Shown here in pieces: positions 63,511 to 64,000 of a DNA stretch of 64,000 nucleotides (position 1 is the stretch's first letter; the number at the start of each line of letters is the position of its first letter). Below the pieces are notes generated by a model that was not told the DNA's origin, did no database searches, and saw nothing but the letters and a program-made list of their open reading frames with translations. Origin of the DNA: Alphaproteobacteria bacterium (GTDB lineage: Bacteria > Pseudomonadota > Alphaproteobacteria > Rhizobiales > Xanthobacteraceae); assembly GCA_005884685.1 (NCBI GenBank), contig VBAH01000076.1:1-64000 (forward strand), given 5' to 3'. The translations under genes and the position numbers were made by a program.

Positions 63511-64000
63511 CGATGCGCTTCGCGATGCCGCTCACGATCCTGGGGCTGACCGGTGCGGGCATCGCCTTTGCGTTGCTGGCCGGCAGCTACGCGCACTTCA
63601 TCCTCGCCCTGGTCGCGCTCACCACCGTGGTCGGCGTCGGACTCAACATCCTGGTCGGGCTTGCCGGCCAGGTGTCGCTCGGCCATATCGGCTTCTACGC
63701 CATCGGCGCCTACGCGACCGCGATCCTGACCCTCAAGGGCCTGAGTTTCTGGCTCGCCTTGCCCCTTTCCGGCGCGCTCGCCGGCATCATCGGGGCCGCT
63801 CTGGCGCTGCCGGCGCTGCGGGTGAGCGGGCCCTATCTGGCGATGATCACCATCGCGTTCGCGTTCATCGTCCAGCATGGCACGATCGAATGGCGCGAGC
63901 TGACCGGCGGTCAGAACGGACTGATGGGCATCATGCCGCCCTCGCTCGGCCCGCTCGCCTTTGCCGAGCGCGAGATGGCGATCCTCTCGACCCTGCTCGC
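63507..64000 (+). CDS. Branched-chain amino acid ABC transporter permease (LivM-like), truncated by window edge
   Basis: The ATG overlaps the LivH-like stop (ATGA). The visible ~164 residues include GVGLNILVGLAGQVSLGHIG, FYAIGAYATAILTL and LRVSGPYLAMITIAFAFIVQ, the LivM signature region. The rest, and presumably LivG/LivF ATPases, lie beyond 64000. Confidence 0.93.
   Translation, partial: MTMRFAMPLTILGLTGAGIAFALLAGSYAHFILALVALTTVVGVGLNILVGLAGQVSLGHIGFYAIGAYATAILTLKGLSFWLALPLSGALAGIIGAALALPALRVSGPYLAMITIAFAFIVQHGTIEWRELTGGQNGLMGIMPPSLGPLAFAEREMAILSTLL

Noticed and set aside
1-64000. tRNA, rRNA, CRISPR arrays, intact insertion sequences, integrase or phage structural genes
   Set aside because: Looked for on both strands and none was recognised. 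The accessory regions therefore lack an obvious mobility gene inside this window.

Overview
The window is high-GC, densely packed DNA that looks like the chromosome of an alphaproteobacterium of the Hyphomicrobiales (Bradyrhizobium / Rhodopseudomonas / Pseudolabrys-like). This rests on the long two-part GlgE, the PhnA-like and DUF892 stress proteins, the alphaproteobacterial EcfG-type promoters (GGAAC-N16/17-CGTT), and the many ABC, CaiB and SDR catabolic genes. It is inferred from gene content only. No rRNA, tRNA, CRISPR array or intact insertion sequence was seen.

Layout. (1) 1-7981: the 5' part of glgE (minus strand, running off the left edge), an epoxide-hydrolase-like protein, and a plus-strand catabolic run (CaiB CoA-transferase, epimerase, atypical SDR, alpha/beta hydrolase). 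(2) 8047-14907: a stress and conserved-hypothetical block with a 27-aa membrane peptide, a tandemly duplicated terminator, a PhnA-like membrane protein, DUF892, a proline-rich anchored protein, DUF72, a membrane protein, DUF763, a cupin and a beta-phosphoglucomutase-like HAD. Four sites match the general-stress sigma-factor consensus. (3) 15114-29815: an accessory biosynthesis-like cluster. An eight-gene minus-strand run reads class II aaRS-like ligase, NodU/TobZ-type carbamoyltransferase, PhyH dioxygenase, HIGH-type nucleotidyltransferase, DegT aminotransferase, NAD epimerase, GH65 phosphorylase and GT-B glycosyltransferase. Facing it is a plus-strand pair: an archaeal-type tRNA-guanine transglycosylase domain overlapping a methyltransferase that resembles the 16S rRNA G1405 (ArmA/FmrO) family. 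A GSA-like class III aminotransferase lies divergently.

(4) 30027-53520: the most unusual region, a large system of giant, mostly unrecognised proteins. On the minus strand: a P-loop GTPase resembling the bacterial double-GTPases, a possible GTPase-associated protein, a 1200-aa protein with an actin/Hsp70-type ATPase core, an exported or membrane protein, an unknown 506-aa protein, a divergent class B penicillin-binding protein, a 1082-aa membrane protein ending in a SEDS (FtsW/RodA) domain, and a coiled-coil membrane protein. An unknown 897-aa protein is transcribed divergently. A two-gene operon with a degenerate diadenylate-cyclase-like domain faces it. I infer a dedicated, GTPase/actin-controlled peptidoglycan synthase, possibly for envelope defence or conflict; this is not shown by the sequence.

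(5) 53806-55319: two abutting gene fragments, one frameshifted and one an N-terminally truncated TctC/Bug binding protein, marking a rearranged edge. (6) 55464-64000: two PEP-mutase/isocitrate-lyase-family enzymes, a nitrate/sulfonate/pyrimidine-type ABC importer, an NTF2-like protein, and the start of a Liv-type branched-chain amino acid importer cut by the right edge.
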